The notes beneath the pieces are model-generated. The model was not told where the DNA came from. It saw only the letters and a program-made list of their open reading frames with translations, and ran no database searches. The translations under genes were made by a program, and so were the position numbers. DNA of 52,042 bases from Parcubacteria group bacterium Gr01-1014_17 (GTDB lineage: Bacteria; Patescibacteriota; Minisyncoccia; Phycocordibacterales; UBA10002), in the NCBI GenBank assembly GCA_007376285.1, contig VMFZ01000002.1, positions 1-52,042 of the forward strand, written 5' to 3'. Below are positions 33,384 through 42,302 of the stretch, in pieces; within the stretch, counting starts at the first letter, position 1, and the number at the start of each line of letters is the position of its first letter.

Positions 33384-34001
33384 TCAAGTTGCGAGAGAAA
33401 AGAACCGGTCCTCGGCAGGCCACTCGTCCCCCGCAGCGAAGTGGTACAGGAGCACACGCCACCCATCACCGAGCCGGTCCGCGCTCACGGCGAAGACAGA
33501 ACTGCCCACTTGTAAGAAGAAGATGCTGGCGTATCCATCTTTTCGGAGACCAGTCTTCTCGCCCTCGGTTCGCAGAATGAAATCTTCAATCTGCAAGAGA
33601 TTGGTGAAGGGTTTGCCGATTTTAATGAATGTCTCTTCAGTGGTGAATTCCGTGAGTTCAAAGCCCGAGACCGTGATCTTCTTGCTTGCCGGAAGTGTTT
33701 GGGGGAGCAGTGAGTCAAAATCGTTGTCCCGCCATACGAAGATTTTCTTGTCGGTGAAGCAGTCTGCCACGACACACTGCGGTTGAGCCGAAATGGTTAG
33801 GATGACGCCAAGGTCTCGTATGAACGATTTCGGTTCCGCTGGTGGCGGGCACAGTATTTCTGCAAGAACTTTTTGTAATCCTTTCGGATTTTCAATCCAT
33901 CCTTGCATTACATCCGCCGACAAGTCGGGAATGTTCTGACAAAGTGTGGAGATGAATTTTGCGGTTTGTCGGTCGTAGGTGTTCTGTGTATTGGTATTCA
34001 C
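33384..34001 (-). CDS. lineage-specific hypothetical protein
   Basis: The 205-residue soluble product has no recognisable domain. It has a helical N-terminus (TAKFISTLCQNIPDLSADVMQGWIENPKGLQKVLAEIL) and a beta-rich remainder (KKIFVWRDNDFDSLLP, FELTEFTTEETFIKIGKPF, GWRVLLYHFAAGDEWPAEDRFF). Its promoter and early leader closely match those of the 41440-42111 gene, although the proteins differ. A Shine-Dalgarno-like AAAGGAAA precedes the ATG. Short hypothetical proteins of this build are common in CPR genomes; I do not assign a function. Confidence 0.65.
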   Translation of the reverse strand: MNTNTQNTYDRQTAKFISTLCQNIPDLSADVMQGWIENPKGLQKVLAEILCPPPAEPKSFIRDLGVILTISAQPQCVVADCFTDKKIFVWRDNDFDSLLPQTLPASKKITVSGFELTEFTTEETFIKIGKPFTNLLQIEDFILRTEGEKTGLRKDGYASIFFLQVGSSVFAVSADRLGDGWRVLLYHFAAGDEWPAEDRFFSLAT

Positions 34002-34072
34002 AGTTTTTTCCTTTCATTTATTGTTTTTGTCTTGGTCCTCCGTAACCTTACAAGGTACATTGAACTACCGAC

Positions 34073-34102
34073 AGTGTATCATTATTGATATCTTTTTGTC
34101 AA
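34073..34102 (-). promoter_or_regulatory. promoter of the 33384-34001 gene
   Basis: TTGACA (34097-34102), 18-nt spacer, TACACT (34073-34078), then TAGTTCAATGTACCTTG downstream. The box, spacer length and downstream words match the promoter at 42273-42302. Leader about 65 nt. Confidence 0.7.
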
Positions 34103-34146
34103 TGGGCGAAAATATGGCTTTGTAGAGCCGTATTTTGACGGCTCAA

Positions 34147-35373
34147 TCAACCGAGCCGTTTCTTAAGCTCTGCGGACAAGTCGGGAAGAGGTATCCGTTC
34201 CTGCTTGCCCGTATCGCGAGCGCGAACGGTTACATCTCCTTTTTCCAAAGAGTCAAAATCAACAGTAACGCAGAACGGCGTGCCGATTTCATCTTGGCGG
34301 CGGTAGCGTTTGCCGATATTGCCGTTATCGTCAAAGACAACCGCGCCGATTGATATTTTTAAATCTCTAAATATCTCGCGGGCTTTTTTGACCAATTCAG
34401 GTTTGTTTTTTAAGAGAGGGAACACCGCAACTTTTACAGGCGCAATGGCGGGTTTTAATTTAAGAACAATGCGCGGTTCGCCATTCATTTCATCTTCCGT
34501 GTAGGCGCTACACAAAACTGCGAGCACAGTACGGTCTACCCCGAGCGACGGCTCAATCACATGTGGCGTAATTTTTGTTTTCGTCTCTTCATCAAGATAC
34601 GACAACTCAACACCGCTTGCTTTTGCGTGATTGCTCAAATCGTAATCGGTACGGTATGCAAGCCCATACAATTCTTTTCTTCCGAACGGAAAATCAAACT
34701 CAAAATCAATGGTGCGTTTTGAGTAGTGTGCGCGCTCGTTGTCCGTCACTTCAAGTTCATACACTTTTTTTGCATCAATTCCTACGGCATCAATCCACTC
34801 GTGCATCTTTTTCTGCCACAGCCCAAATGCTTCTCTCCAACCGTCTGGTTTTACAAAGTATTCAACCTCCATCTGTTCAAACTCGCGCGCGCGGAATATA
34901 AAATCGCGTGGGCTGATTTCGTTGCGAAACGCTTTCCCTATCTGCGCGATGCCGAACGGCAGTGATGGGTGGAACGAATCAATAATGTTTTTGAAATTGG
35001 TAAAGATTCCTTGCGCGGTCTCGGGCCTAAGATATGCTGTTGCGGTTTCCTCGCCTGCTCCGGCAGAGGTGCGAAACATTGTATTAAAACGAGAACCGTC
35101 TGCGAGCGGGTCACTAAAACCGCTCACATGTCCACTCGCCTGGAGTACTTCGTGCTTGGTAATTTGCGCCGCATCCACGCCGTACATATCGTCGCGGTCC
35201 ATGACAAACATCTTCCACCATAACTGTTTGATATTGTTTTTGAGCGCCAACCCGTACGGCCCATAATCCCAAAAACCTGCGAACCCGCCGTAAATCTCCG
35301 CGCTCGGATACACAAACCCGCGCCGCTTGCATAACGATACGATTTTATCCAATAGATTGTCTATTTTCTCCAT
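34147..35373 (-). CDS. glyS: glycyl-tRNA synthetase, single-chain archaeal/eukaryal type
   Basis: The 408-residue class II enzyme begins KIVSLCKRRGFVYPSAEIYGG and FAGFWDYGPYGLALKNN. It has RPETAQGIFTNF, motif 2 QIGKAFRNEISPRDFIFR (catalytic Arg), and motif 3 EPSLGVDRTVLAVL. A C-terminal anticodon-binding domain (KVAVFPLLKNKPELVKKA) follows. It is the alpha2-type enzyme rather than the alpha2beta2 type, and about 50-60 residues shorter than many homologues. It stands between a DUF11-like gene and the hypothetical at 33384. Confidence 0.95.
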   Translation of the reverse strand: MEKIDNLLDKIVSLCKRRGFVYPSAEIYGGFAGFWDYGPYGLALKNNIKQLWWKMFVMDRDDMYGVDAAQITKHEVLQASGHVSGFSDPLADGSRFNTMFRTSAGAGEETATAYLRPETAQGIFTNFKNIIDSFHPSLPFGIAQIGKAFRNEISPRDFIFRAREFEQMEVEYFVKPDGWREAFGLWQKKMHEWIDAVGIDAKKVYELEVTDNERAHYSKRTIDFEFDFPFGRKELYGLAYRTDYDLSNHAKASGVELSYLDEETKTKITPHVIEPSLGVDRTVLAVLCSAYTEDEMNGEPRIVLKLKPAIAPVKVAVFPLLKNKPELVKKAREIFRDLKISIGAVVFDDNGNIGKRYRRQDEIGTPFCVTVDFDSLEKGDVTVRARDTGKQERIPLPDLSAELKKRLG

Positions 35374-35392
35374 ACGAATACTCTACCACAAA

Positions 35393-37312
35393 TTACTTCC
35401 CTACAATCTCCTGCCCGCTTGTAAACGACGCGTCGGAAAAGCGTGCGGTGAGCGCTGGGCGAGTAGAGCTTGTTACAGTGCGACCAGTAAAGCGGTCATC
35501 TCCTTCGGCAACCGCTTCGCTAATAATAGTCGGCACCGTACCTGCTTGATTATCCGCTGGTACAAGCGCTACTTGAAACGCCACCTCGCGCGGACTTCCG
35601 CCAATACCAACTCCGGCTTTGAGTTCGCCCACATCCCATACAACACCCCCGCTTACTGCGTCATAACTCACGCGTTCACTGACAGGCGACACGGCGCCGA
35701 CAAATCTTACATACGATGGAAGTGTTGCAGAAACCCGCGCGTCCGCGAGGTCATTGAATGCATTAGATAGAGACCACACAATCGTATATGTTGTTTCTTC
35801 GCCAACTTTGGGCGGAATAGGACCGCGGTTTGAAAACGGACCGCTCCATCGCACCAAGCGCGTAGATAATGAAAGGTAGGCAAGTAATTTTACATCTGCT
35901 TTTACTTTTGTTTCAATTGCGCCACCTGACTCTCCCGCCCCAGCGGGACCGCGCGCCGCGATTGTTGTATTCATAGAAAATGACGGATTTTTAAGAGCGT
36001 AGACGCCGCTCCCGGGCCCGCGCACATTTACGGAAAAATATTTTACTCCGCGGTCTCCCGGCTCTAACACACCGAGAGACGAATCGGAACTTGTATCCCA
36101 CACGATAGTACCCTCCTGCGCCCGATAGTACCCGCCTTCTGGAAGCACCGACGCCGGGTCATACAGTGCGCCTTCCAAGCGCACGATAATTTGCGCATCA
36201 GTCGCCCGCGACGGCAAATTATTTTCCCATGCAATGCCAACGCGCACGGTTTTTCCTTTTTCAACAATAAACTCCGTCCCCTCTTCGCTCCCAACTAATA
36301 TGGAAAGCGCCAAAAACGGTTTGCGCAAAAGCACTGCGTGCGAGGCGGATACTAGTGCAGTGCCGATTGCGCGTCCGCCGCCCGTTTCTGCCGGACCTGC
36401 GCGGAACCGAATAATGCGCTCATCGCCTTCCGCGCCAGAAAGTACTCCGGCAAGCGTAATACGGCGCGTTCCACCCGCTGGAATATCACCAAGCGCCCAC
36501 ACTCGCTCGCCTGATGTAGGGCGCGGCGATGCGCTATTAAACGCAAACCCGAACGGGTAATCCGCCTCAACCATAATATCTCGGAGCGCAGTTGCACTGT
36601 TTGATTTCACTTCAAGCACAAGCTCAAAAGGGGCTTTATTCGCGCTCTCGCGCGGACCTTCTACGGAAATAGAGAGTGGCGCAGTGCCAAGTACCACTTC
36701 GTAGCGCGCCGTTTTTTTCAGGAGCGCATTTGAGCCGCGTACGCGGTATTCAAGTGTTGCGGAAATAGAAAGTTGTTCGCCTTCTTCGCCGAATAAAATC
36801 GCTTCTTCTTTTTTGAGTAAGCTCTCTCCTGGTGAAATCGCGCCGAGCGCTTCGCGGTATCGGCGAAAATCGGCACGCGGATTGTCCGCGCGCCTAGTAC
36901 CTTCCGGAAATTCCAAAAGCAAATCAGCGGCTTCAATCTCGGAATTGTTGTCATTCCGCACCGATACCTCAAAACTAAACGGCTCGCCGCCAGCCACAGA
37001 AAGCGGCCCGCTGAATTGCACAGACACTTTTTCGGAACTCACTACATTCCCGCCGCGAAGCACGACAAACGCGGCAAATGAGACAGCAGCGACAAAAAAA
37101 AGCGATGACACTATAAAAAGTTTTCTTGCAAAAGACATAGCGGTGCGTGGTGAAGGAGGTGGTGGCGCGTCCGGAACTGCGGGCTCTTTCTCCCATTCAG
37201 GGCGCGACTCTGGTGCCTCTGCATGGAAAACATCGTGACCGACAGAGTTTTCTTTTGGAACATCCGACTCGCGAGCGTAGAGGCCCTTGCGTATTTTTTC
37301 CAATCCGTTCAT
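35393..37312 (-). CDS. membrane-anchored DUF11/adhesin-like protein
   Basis: The 639-residue product has a cytoplasmic head of about 58 charged residues, one transmembrane helix (LFIVSSLFFVAAVSFAAFVV), and a long extracytoplasmic part of repeated Ig/DUF11-like beta domains (VSVQFSGPLSVAGGEPFSFEV, PLSISVEGPRESANKAPFELV, TYTIVWSLSNAFNDLADARVSATLP). The last repeats carry the D(V/I)G.(L/I) and VR..G signatures of DUF11 repeats. It probably forms a surface stalk. No enzyme domain is seen. It follows a 75-nt gap that carries a palindromic element. Confidence 0.75.
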   Translation of the reverse strand: MNGLEKIRKGLYARESDVPKENSVGHDVFHAEAPESRPEWEKEPAVPDAPPPPSPRTAMSFARKLFIVSSLFFVAAVSFAAFVVLRGGNVVSSEKVSVQFSGPLSVAGGEPFSFEVSVRNDNNSEIEAADLLLEFPEGTRRADNPRADFRRYREALGAISPGESLLKKEEAILFGEEGEQLSISATLEYRVRGSNALLKKTARYEVVLGTAPLSISVEGPRESANKAPFELVLEVKSNSATALRDIMVEADYPFGFAFNSASPRPTSGERVWALGDIPAGGTRRITLAGVLSGAEGDERIIRFRAGPAETGGGRAIGTALVSASHAVLLRKPFLALSILVGSEEGTEFIVEKGKTVRVGIAWENNLPSRATDAQIIVRLEGALYDPASVLPEGGYYRAQEGTIVWDTSSDSSLGVLEPGDRGVKYFSVNVRGPGSGVYALKNPSFSMNTTIAARGPAGAGESGGAIETKVKADVKLLAYLSLSTRLVRWSGPFSNRGPIPPKVGEETTYTIVWSLSNAFNDLADARVSATLPSYVRFVGAVSPVSERVSYDAVSGGVVWDVGELKAGVGIGGSPREVAFQVALVPADNQAGTVPTIISEAVAEGDDRFTGRTVTSSTRPALTARFSDASFTSGQEIVGK

Positions 37313-37329
37313 GACCGAAATAATAACAT

Positions 37330-37387
37330 AAAATCCACCCCCTTGAATCCCCCTCCTTTATAAAGGAGTGGGCTGGGGGAGGATTTT
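37330..37387. repeat. palindromic element with AAAATCC/GGATTTT ends next to recO
   Basis: The 58-bp unit has inverted 7-bp ends (37330-37336 and 37381-37387), a central CTCCTTTATAAAGGAG palindrome and G-rich arm. It has the same plan as the elements inside the ligase gene and argS (inverted ATCC/GGAT ends, C-run and G-run, central palindrome). It ends 1 nt before the recO stop. Confidence 0.65.
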
Positions 37388-37981
37388 TCAAAGACCCGTC
37401 ACTCTAAGAGATGAATTTATTATTGAAACCAGTTGTCGCCGAAGCGGCGCAACTGAAGAAATCTCAAATGCGCCGAAGCCCTCGCCCGCCGCAACATCCA
37501 AAAACTCGCGTGGTTCTCCGAGGTATCCCAAATGGAACAAAATGCGTAGCGCGAGCAAAATCTCAATATCGCGGAGTTCTCCTGGCGCGCATGCGCGACT
37601 CTGCAAAATCGCCGCACACGAAACTACCGCATCAAAAAGTTTTTCGTGTTTCTCTTCCGGCGGCAAAAGTCGCCGGAGAAGGAGCGCCGCCCGCCCCAAA
37701 CACAGGCGGGCGGCGTCCTGTCCATCGAGTGCGGAGAAAAAGTTTGCGCGCGACACCGCGTTCGCAAGCCGCCATATTTCCCTACCACGCACAAGCCACG
37801 CATCCGTGTACGAAAAATCGGTTAGATGGTAGCGGAGTTTTGAGCGCGCAAGGCGTATGCCTTGCGCGCGCGCAGAAACGAGCCCAAGCTCGCGCGTGAA
37901 AAGCAGAATCGTCCGGCTTCCTTCGCCAACGGGTGTGCTTCCCAACACGAGTGCAGGAGTGTGGTAGAGATGATAAGACAT
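37388..37981 (-). CDS. recO: DNA repair protein RecO
   Basis: The 197-residue product has the N-terminal OB fold (YHTPALVLGSTPVGEGSRTILLFTRELGLVSARAQGIR) and the helical domain (RANFFSALDGQDAARLCLGR, LFDAVVSCAAILQSR). The zinc-finger Cys residues of many RecO proteins are absent. It loads RecA onto SSB-coated DNA with RecR. The gene lies 2 nt downstream of ileS. Confidence 0.85.
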   Translation of the reverse strand: MSYHLYHTPALVLGSTPVGEGSRTILLFTRELGLVSARAQGIRLARSKLRYHLTDFSYTDAWLVRGREIWRLANAVSRANFFSALDGQDAARLCLGRAALLLRRLLPPEEKHEKLFDAVVSCAAILQSRACAPGELRDIEILLALRILFHLGYLGEPREFLDVAAGEGFGAFEISSVAPLRRQLVSIINSSLRVTGL

Positions 37982-37983
37982 AT

Positions 37984-40900
37984 CTACACTTTAATATCAA
38001 ACTTATAGAGATCTCCGCAGATTGAAGTTGTTTCGCCAACTGCAATCGAAACAAACTGAACATCTTTAAGCAATGCGGATTTTTTGAGTTCGCCAATAAA
38101 CTTTTCTACAAACGCCTTACCATCCGCGCTAGTGTCCACGATAAGCGTTGCTAAGTCGGAAATGGTCAATCCTTTCTTTTTGCGTAAATTCTGCACCGCA
38201 CGAACAAGTTCGCGAAAATTACCTTCTTCTTTGAGTTCTTGTGTTATTGTGGTATCTAATTCCACTTCTCCAGCAAGGGTTTTATCAAAGATTACCTCTT
38301 TTATATTTACTTCTTCTTGTATAAGGAGTAAGAATTCTGTGTGAATTTCTAATTTTTTAATTTTTAATTTTTGGAGAGGTTGTCGAATCTTTATATTCGC
38401 TTTCGCACGCGCTTCCAGTGCAAGTGACACTATTTTTCTCACTTCCTCCATTTTTTCTAGCACTCCAGTTTCCAATTTCCAGTTTCCAGTGTCTGGCCAA
38501 CTTTCAAGATGCACGCTTGGGACCGACAAAATCGGCACCAGATGTTTGAAGCCCCCAACATCTGGTGCCGTAAAAATAGACTGATACATCTCTTCCGCCA
38601 AAAACGGCATTATTGGGGCGATGAGTTTTGATAGAGATAGCAAGACCTCGCGCTGGGTCGCAAGCGCGTACTGCTTGTCTTGTTCGTTTTCGGACTTCAC
38701 CCGCGCCCGCGAACGGCGGATGTACCATGTGGAATAATCTTCTGTGAACGCGCGGATTTCACGGCACGCAGAGGGCGTATCATACACCTCCATTGCATTT
38801 GTGATTGTCTGCACAGCGCGCGCGAGGCGCGCGCGTATCCATACATCCAATATATGCATACTTTCTTCCGCGTGTGTTTTCCCGTTATACTTGTCTTTAT
38901 ATAACTCAAAAAACGAAAGACAGTTTCGTAGAATCCCCACCACGCGATTGTGCGCTTCGCGCACATCGTCATCGCGGAAACTCAAGTCCTCGCCCTGCAT
39001 CACCACACTTCCCATAAGGCACAACCGAAACGCGTCCGCGCCGTATTGGTCCATCAAAAGAAACGGGTCCGTGTAATTACCTTTTGATTTTGAGATTTTC
39101 GCGCCGTCTTCCGCTAAAATCGTACCGGTGGAAACCACTGCATTAAATGCGCGTCTGTTGGACAACAAAATACCAAGCGCGTGAAGGTAATAGAACCAAG
39201 TGCGCGTTTGGGCAATATATTCTGCAATAAAATCCGCCGGGTATTTCGCCGGCTTTGACGCAAACGGCATCGCCGCCGATTCCACCCAACAATCAACCAC
39301 TTCAGGAATGCGCTCGTATTCCCTTCCAGCTTCATCAACAAGAGTCAGCGTGTCTATCCACGGGCGGTGCAAATCAAGTTCATAGTCCTGATTGTGTGGG
39401 AAAAGTGCAAACTGAAGCACGAGCGTTTCTGCAAGCCCCAACATAACTCTGTCTGAAAACTGGTTAGACGGTTTACCTTCTGCAACTTGAGACAAAACCC
39501 ATAACGGACCGCCGTGTCCAACGATAAGAATTCTTTTATTTTGATAACGGCTCTCTATTTCAAACAAAAACTCGCCGACTCGCCGACGAACCTCTACAAG
39601 TGTCTGCTCGTTGCGTTCATGCAGGCGCTCGTCAACTATAACGGCGTTGTCCGGCAATCCGAGCTCTTTTTGAACAAGGAGAGCCGTCTCGCGCGTACGC
39701 ACAAACGGCGAGGTAATTATAAAATCAATTTTCTCGCGTTTAAGATTAGCAGCGGCATGCACCACACCCGCTTTTCCATTACCTGTCAGATGATTCTGCG
39801 GGTCTCCATACAAATCTTCTATGTTTTTAACATTATCAATCGCTTCGCCGTGCCGCATAATAAAATATTGATTGCCAGATTTTTTCACCAGATGTTTCAA
39901 TTCATCAAGTGAACCGACCACAATCACACGGCTACCTCCCTTCTCTTTCCAAATCGGCAACGGCGTCGCCCAAAAACGGTTACGCGAAATGTTCCAATCA
40001 GGAGCCCCTTCCACAATGTTTTTGAAACGACCGTGTTTCAAGTGTTCTGGCACCCACTGTATCTTTTCGTTTTCCGAAAGCATTTTCTTTTTTGCTTTTT
40101 GTATGGCGATGAACCACGACGGCACCGCGTTGTAAATCAAAGGCGTCCCACACCGATAGCAGTGCGGGTATTCGTGCGTGTTCAATGCGCGCGCAAAAAG
40201 CAATCCTCGTGTTTCCAAATCCGACTTTATTTCTTCCTCCGCATCCTTTACATACTTTCCGCGCAAAAACTCCGGTGCGTGTTCGTTGTACTTCGCGCTT
40301 GCATCAAGCAGTTGCACCATCGACAACCCTTCTTTCTGACCGAGCGCAAAATCATCTTCTCCATACATCACCGCCGTATGCACGATTCCCGTTCCTTCTT
40401 CCGTGTTAACAAAATCCGCTGCGTACACTTTGTATGATTTCTCCGACTTGAGCGCGGGTACTTCAAAAATCGGCTCGTATTCCAACCCAACCAACTTCTT
40501 TCCTTTTATTTCCTCTATTGTTTCGTACGCTTTCCCTTTAAAAACTTCGGCAAGTCGATCTTTTGCAAGAATAAAAAGATCGTTCTCGATTTTGACTTTC
40601 ACATAAACAATCTTCTCTCCCACTGCGAGCGCGACATTCCCCGGAAGCGTCCATGGCGTCGTCGTCCACGCAAGCAAATAAACATCCCCATTTAATCCAA
40701 TCTTCTCCGGTTTTTTGACCTTAAACTTTACCGTTACCGCTTCTTCCGTAATTTCTTTATAGGTATTGTCCATCGCAATCTCGGCTTTCGCCAAAGGCGT
40801 TTCGCAGTGCGGGCAATACATAAGCACCTTTTTTCCTTCATACAAAAGTTTTTTCTCGTGCAACTGTTTAAGCGCCCACCACACGCTCTCCATATATGAG

Positions 40901-41355
40901 TTGTCCATCGTCTTGTAGGAGTTTCCGAAATCCACGAATCGCCCCACGCGCTCCACATACTTTTCCCATTCTTTTTCAAACTCCAAAACGCTCGCGCGCG
41001 CCGCATTATTAAACGTGGCAATACCGATTTTCTCAATATCTTTTTTTGTTTTAAGCCCGAGCCGCTTTTCCACCAAGCTCTCAATCGGGAGCCCGTGGCA
41101 ATCCCACCCCCAACGCCTGGCCACGCGAAATCCGCACATTGTCTTGTAGCGTGGAATTACATCTTTAATCACGGAAGAAAGGAGCGAGCCATGATGCGGA
41201 AGCCCTGTCGCAAACGGCGGCCCATCATAAAACACAAAGTCGCCTTCAGGTGATTCCTTTTGCAAGGACTTCTCAAAAACCTTGTTTTCTTTCCAAAACT
41301 TCAATACTTCCCGTTCTTTGTCGGCAACCGTCTTTTTTTGTTGATTTCCATCCAT
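37984..41355 (-). CDS. ileS: isoleucyl-tRNA synthetase with inserted histidine-phosphatase domain
   Basis: The 1123-residue class I enzyme has a HIGH-like motif GLPHHGSLL (about residue 51-59; the last His of HxGH is Ser here), the CP1 editing domain (TTTPWTLPGNVALAVG), KISKSKGN at 753-760, and a helical anticodon domain. Unusually, residues about 490-655 are a complete histidine-phosphatase domain between PLPIWKEKGG and DLHRPWIDTLT: RHG at 501-503, Arg553 in SPFVRTRETA, Glu576/580 near VDERLHER, and His614 in IVGHGG. The rest is the eukaryal-like IleRS type. It precedes recO by 2 nt. Confidence 0.95.
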   Translation of the reverse strand: MDGNQQKKTVADKEREVLKFWKENKVFEKSLQKESPEGDFVFYDGPPFATGLPHHGSLLSSVIKDVIPRYKTMCGFRVARRWGWDCHGLPIESLVEKRLGLKTKKDIEKIGIATFNNAARASVLEFEKEWEKYVERVGRFVDFGNSYKTMDNSYMESVWWALKQLHEKKLLYEGKKVLMYCPHCETPLAKAEIAMDNTYKEITEEAVTVKFKVKKPEKIGLNGDVYLLAWTTTPWTLPGNVALAVGEKIVYVKVKIENDLFILAKDRLAEVFKGKAYETIEEIKGKKLVGLEYEPIFEVPALKSEKSYKVYAADFVNTEEGTGIVHTAVMYGEDDFALGQKEGLSMVQLLDASAKYNEHAPEFLRGKYVKDAEEEIKSDLETRGLLFARALNTHEYPHCYRCGTPLIYNAVPSWFIAIQKAKKKMLSENEKIQWVPEHLKHGRFKNIVEGAPDWNISRNRFWATPLPIWKEKGGSRVIVVGSLDELKHLVKKSGNQYFIMRHGEAIDNVKNIEDLYGDPQNHLTGNGKAGVVHAAANLKREKIDFIITSPFVRTRETALLVQKELGLPDNAVIVDERLHERNEQTLVEVRRRVGEFLFEIESRYQNKRILIVGHGGPLWVLSQVAEGKPSNQFSDRVMLGLAETLVLQFALFPHNQDYELDLHRPWIDTLTLVDEAGREYERIPEVVDCWVESAAMPFASKPAKYPADFIAEYIAQTRTWFYYLHALGILLSNRRAFNAVVSTGTILAEDGAKISKSKGNYTDPFLLMDQYGADAFRLCLMGSVVMQGEDLSFRDDDVREAHNRVVGILRNCLSFFELYKDKYNGKTHAEESMHILDVWIRARLARAVQTITNAMEVYDTPSACREIRAFTEDYSTWYIRRSRARVKSENEQDKQYALATQREVLLSLSKLIAPIMPFLAEEMYQSIFTAPDVGGFKHLVPILSVPSVHLESWPDTGNWKLETGVLEKMEEVRKIVSLALEARAKANIKIRQPLQKLKIKKLEIHTEFLLLIQEEVNIKEVIFDKTLAGEVELDTTITQELKEEGNFRELVRAVQNLRKKKGLTISDLATLIVDTSADGKAFVEKFIGELKKSALLKDVQFVSIAVGETTSICGDLYKFDIKV
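38533..38570. repeat. 14-bp stem palindrome inside ileS
   Basis: CGGCACCAGATGTT (38533-38546) and its perfect complement (38557-38570) flank 10 bases, encoding TAPDVGGFKHLVPI in the anticodon-domain region. Twelve of 14 arm bases match the rplJ-leader hairpin at 4021-4059, with compensating changes on the other arm. Confidence 0.75.
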
Positions 41356-41373
41356 CGCGCCATTTTAACATAC

Positions 41374-41404
41374 AAAAACAACCCCTGTCGTAAAACATGG
41401 GTTG
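41374..41404 (-). terminator. likely terminator after the 41440-42111 gene
   Basis: CAACCC and GGGTTG (41379-41384, 41399-41404) form the base of a stem-loop ending on the - strand in a run of five T. The loop is large, so the call is moderate. Confidence 0.5.
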
Positions 41405-41439
41405 GTGAGAAGCCGAAACCAAAGCCAAGTGACCGAGGG

Positions 41440-42111
41440 CTAGGACTCATTTTCTGAAGCCGAGGACTGAACTTGCGGGACAGCAAAGGCGAAGCCGCCG
41501 CCAGAGTCCCACCGACCGCCGGGCCCGTCAAAGTACGCGCCCAACCACTGACCGTCACCGACGCGAACCGTGCGGAGCAAGTTCGGGTAGCCGTCGGAGT
41601 CGTTGATGGGTTCGTGCATGGCAACGATGTACCACAGACCCATCGCTTCGATCTCCTTGTCCGTGAACTTTTCACGGATGAGGCAGGCCATCTCAGCGTT
41701 GGGCTTCGAGAGCTTGCGCGTGTCGGCCTCGGCGCGGATATTCTTCGTGATTCGGTCTTCATTCTTGAAGAGCGTGCCCTTGAGAACGGCGACTTCGGTC
41801 GTCACGCTGGATGTCGGCTTGAAGTCCGGCGAACGGAGCACCTGCTTGGCGTAGTCACCCACGCTGAAGCCTTTGCTCTCGAGCTTGGTAATCCAGGCCT
41901 CGCCAGTCGTGCCATCGCTTGTGACGGAGAAGTGAATCACTCCGTCTTGTTCGCGCCAGGAAGAGGTTTGTTTCGTAACAATCCATTCCCCGGAATTGAC
42001 CAACCTGACCGCTTCGTTTGGGTTATCCACCTGTGTTTGACGCATGAGGTTTTTGACCAATGCGTTCAGTTGACCGGCTGTGAGTTCTGCGGAAGCGAAT
42101 AATTCGCTCAT
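41440..42111 (-). CDS. lineage-specific hypothetical protein
   Basis: The 223-residue soluble product has no recognised domain. It has an N-terminal helical segment (TAGQLNALVKNLMRQTQVDNPNEAVRLVNSGEW), a beta-rich middle and a segment GLWYIVAMHEPINDSDGYPNLL. A good Shine-Dalgarno sequence (AAGGAG) precedes the ATG. The promoter and start of the leader match those of the gene at 33384. The 155-nt leader includes an imperfect CATAGCC/GGCTATG pairing. A pair of genes with unrelated proteins but shared control suggests a regulon; the role is unknown. Confidence 0.65.
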   Translation of the reverse strand: MSELFASAELTAGQLNALVKNLMRQTQVDNPNEAVRLVNSGEWIVTKQTSSWREQDGVIHFSVTSDGTTGEAWITKLESKGFSVGDYAKQVLRSPDFKPTSSVTTEVAVLKGTLFKNEDRITKNIRAEADTRKLSKPNAEMACLIREKFTDKEIEAMGLWYIVAMHEPINDSDGYPNLLRTVRVGDGQWLGAYFDGPGGRWDSGGGFAFAVPQVQSSASENES

Positions 42112-42272
42112 TTTATCTCCTTGCGCTTAATTGCGCGTTGAGTTTCACTCTCATCCGAGTAGGAACTATGGACTGTAGTAGTCATAGCCAGCAATCCCGA
42201 ACAGAGTTGAGGGACTTTTGGCTATGACCACGGCGATAAATCCATTCTTTCAAGGTGCTTTGAACTATGCAA

Positions 42273-42302
42273 AGTATAGCATGGACGGTGCCTTTTTGTC
42301 AA
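42273..42302 (-). promoter_or_regulatory. promoter of the 41440-42111 gene
   Basis: TTGACA (42297-42302), 18-nt spacer, TATACT (42273-42278), then TAGTTCAAAGCACCTTG. Same box, spacing and downstream words as 34073-34102. Upstream is GGCTC/GAGCC (42316-42329) with AT-rich sequence, which may end the toxin-antitoxin transcript. The gap 42112-42355 holds only this leader and promoter. Confidence 0.75.

Noticed and set aside
37368-37832. Open + strand frames opposite recO
   Set aside because: Arg/Ser-rich reverse-frame translations of recO with no start signal.
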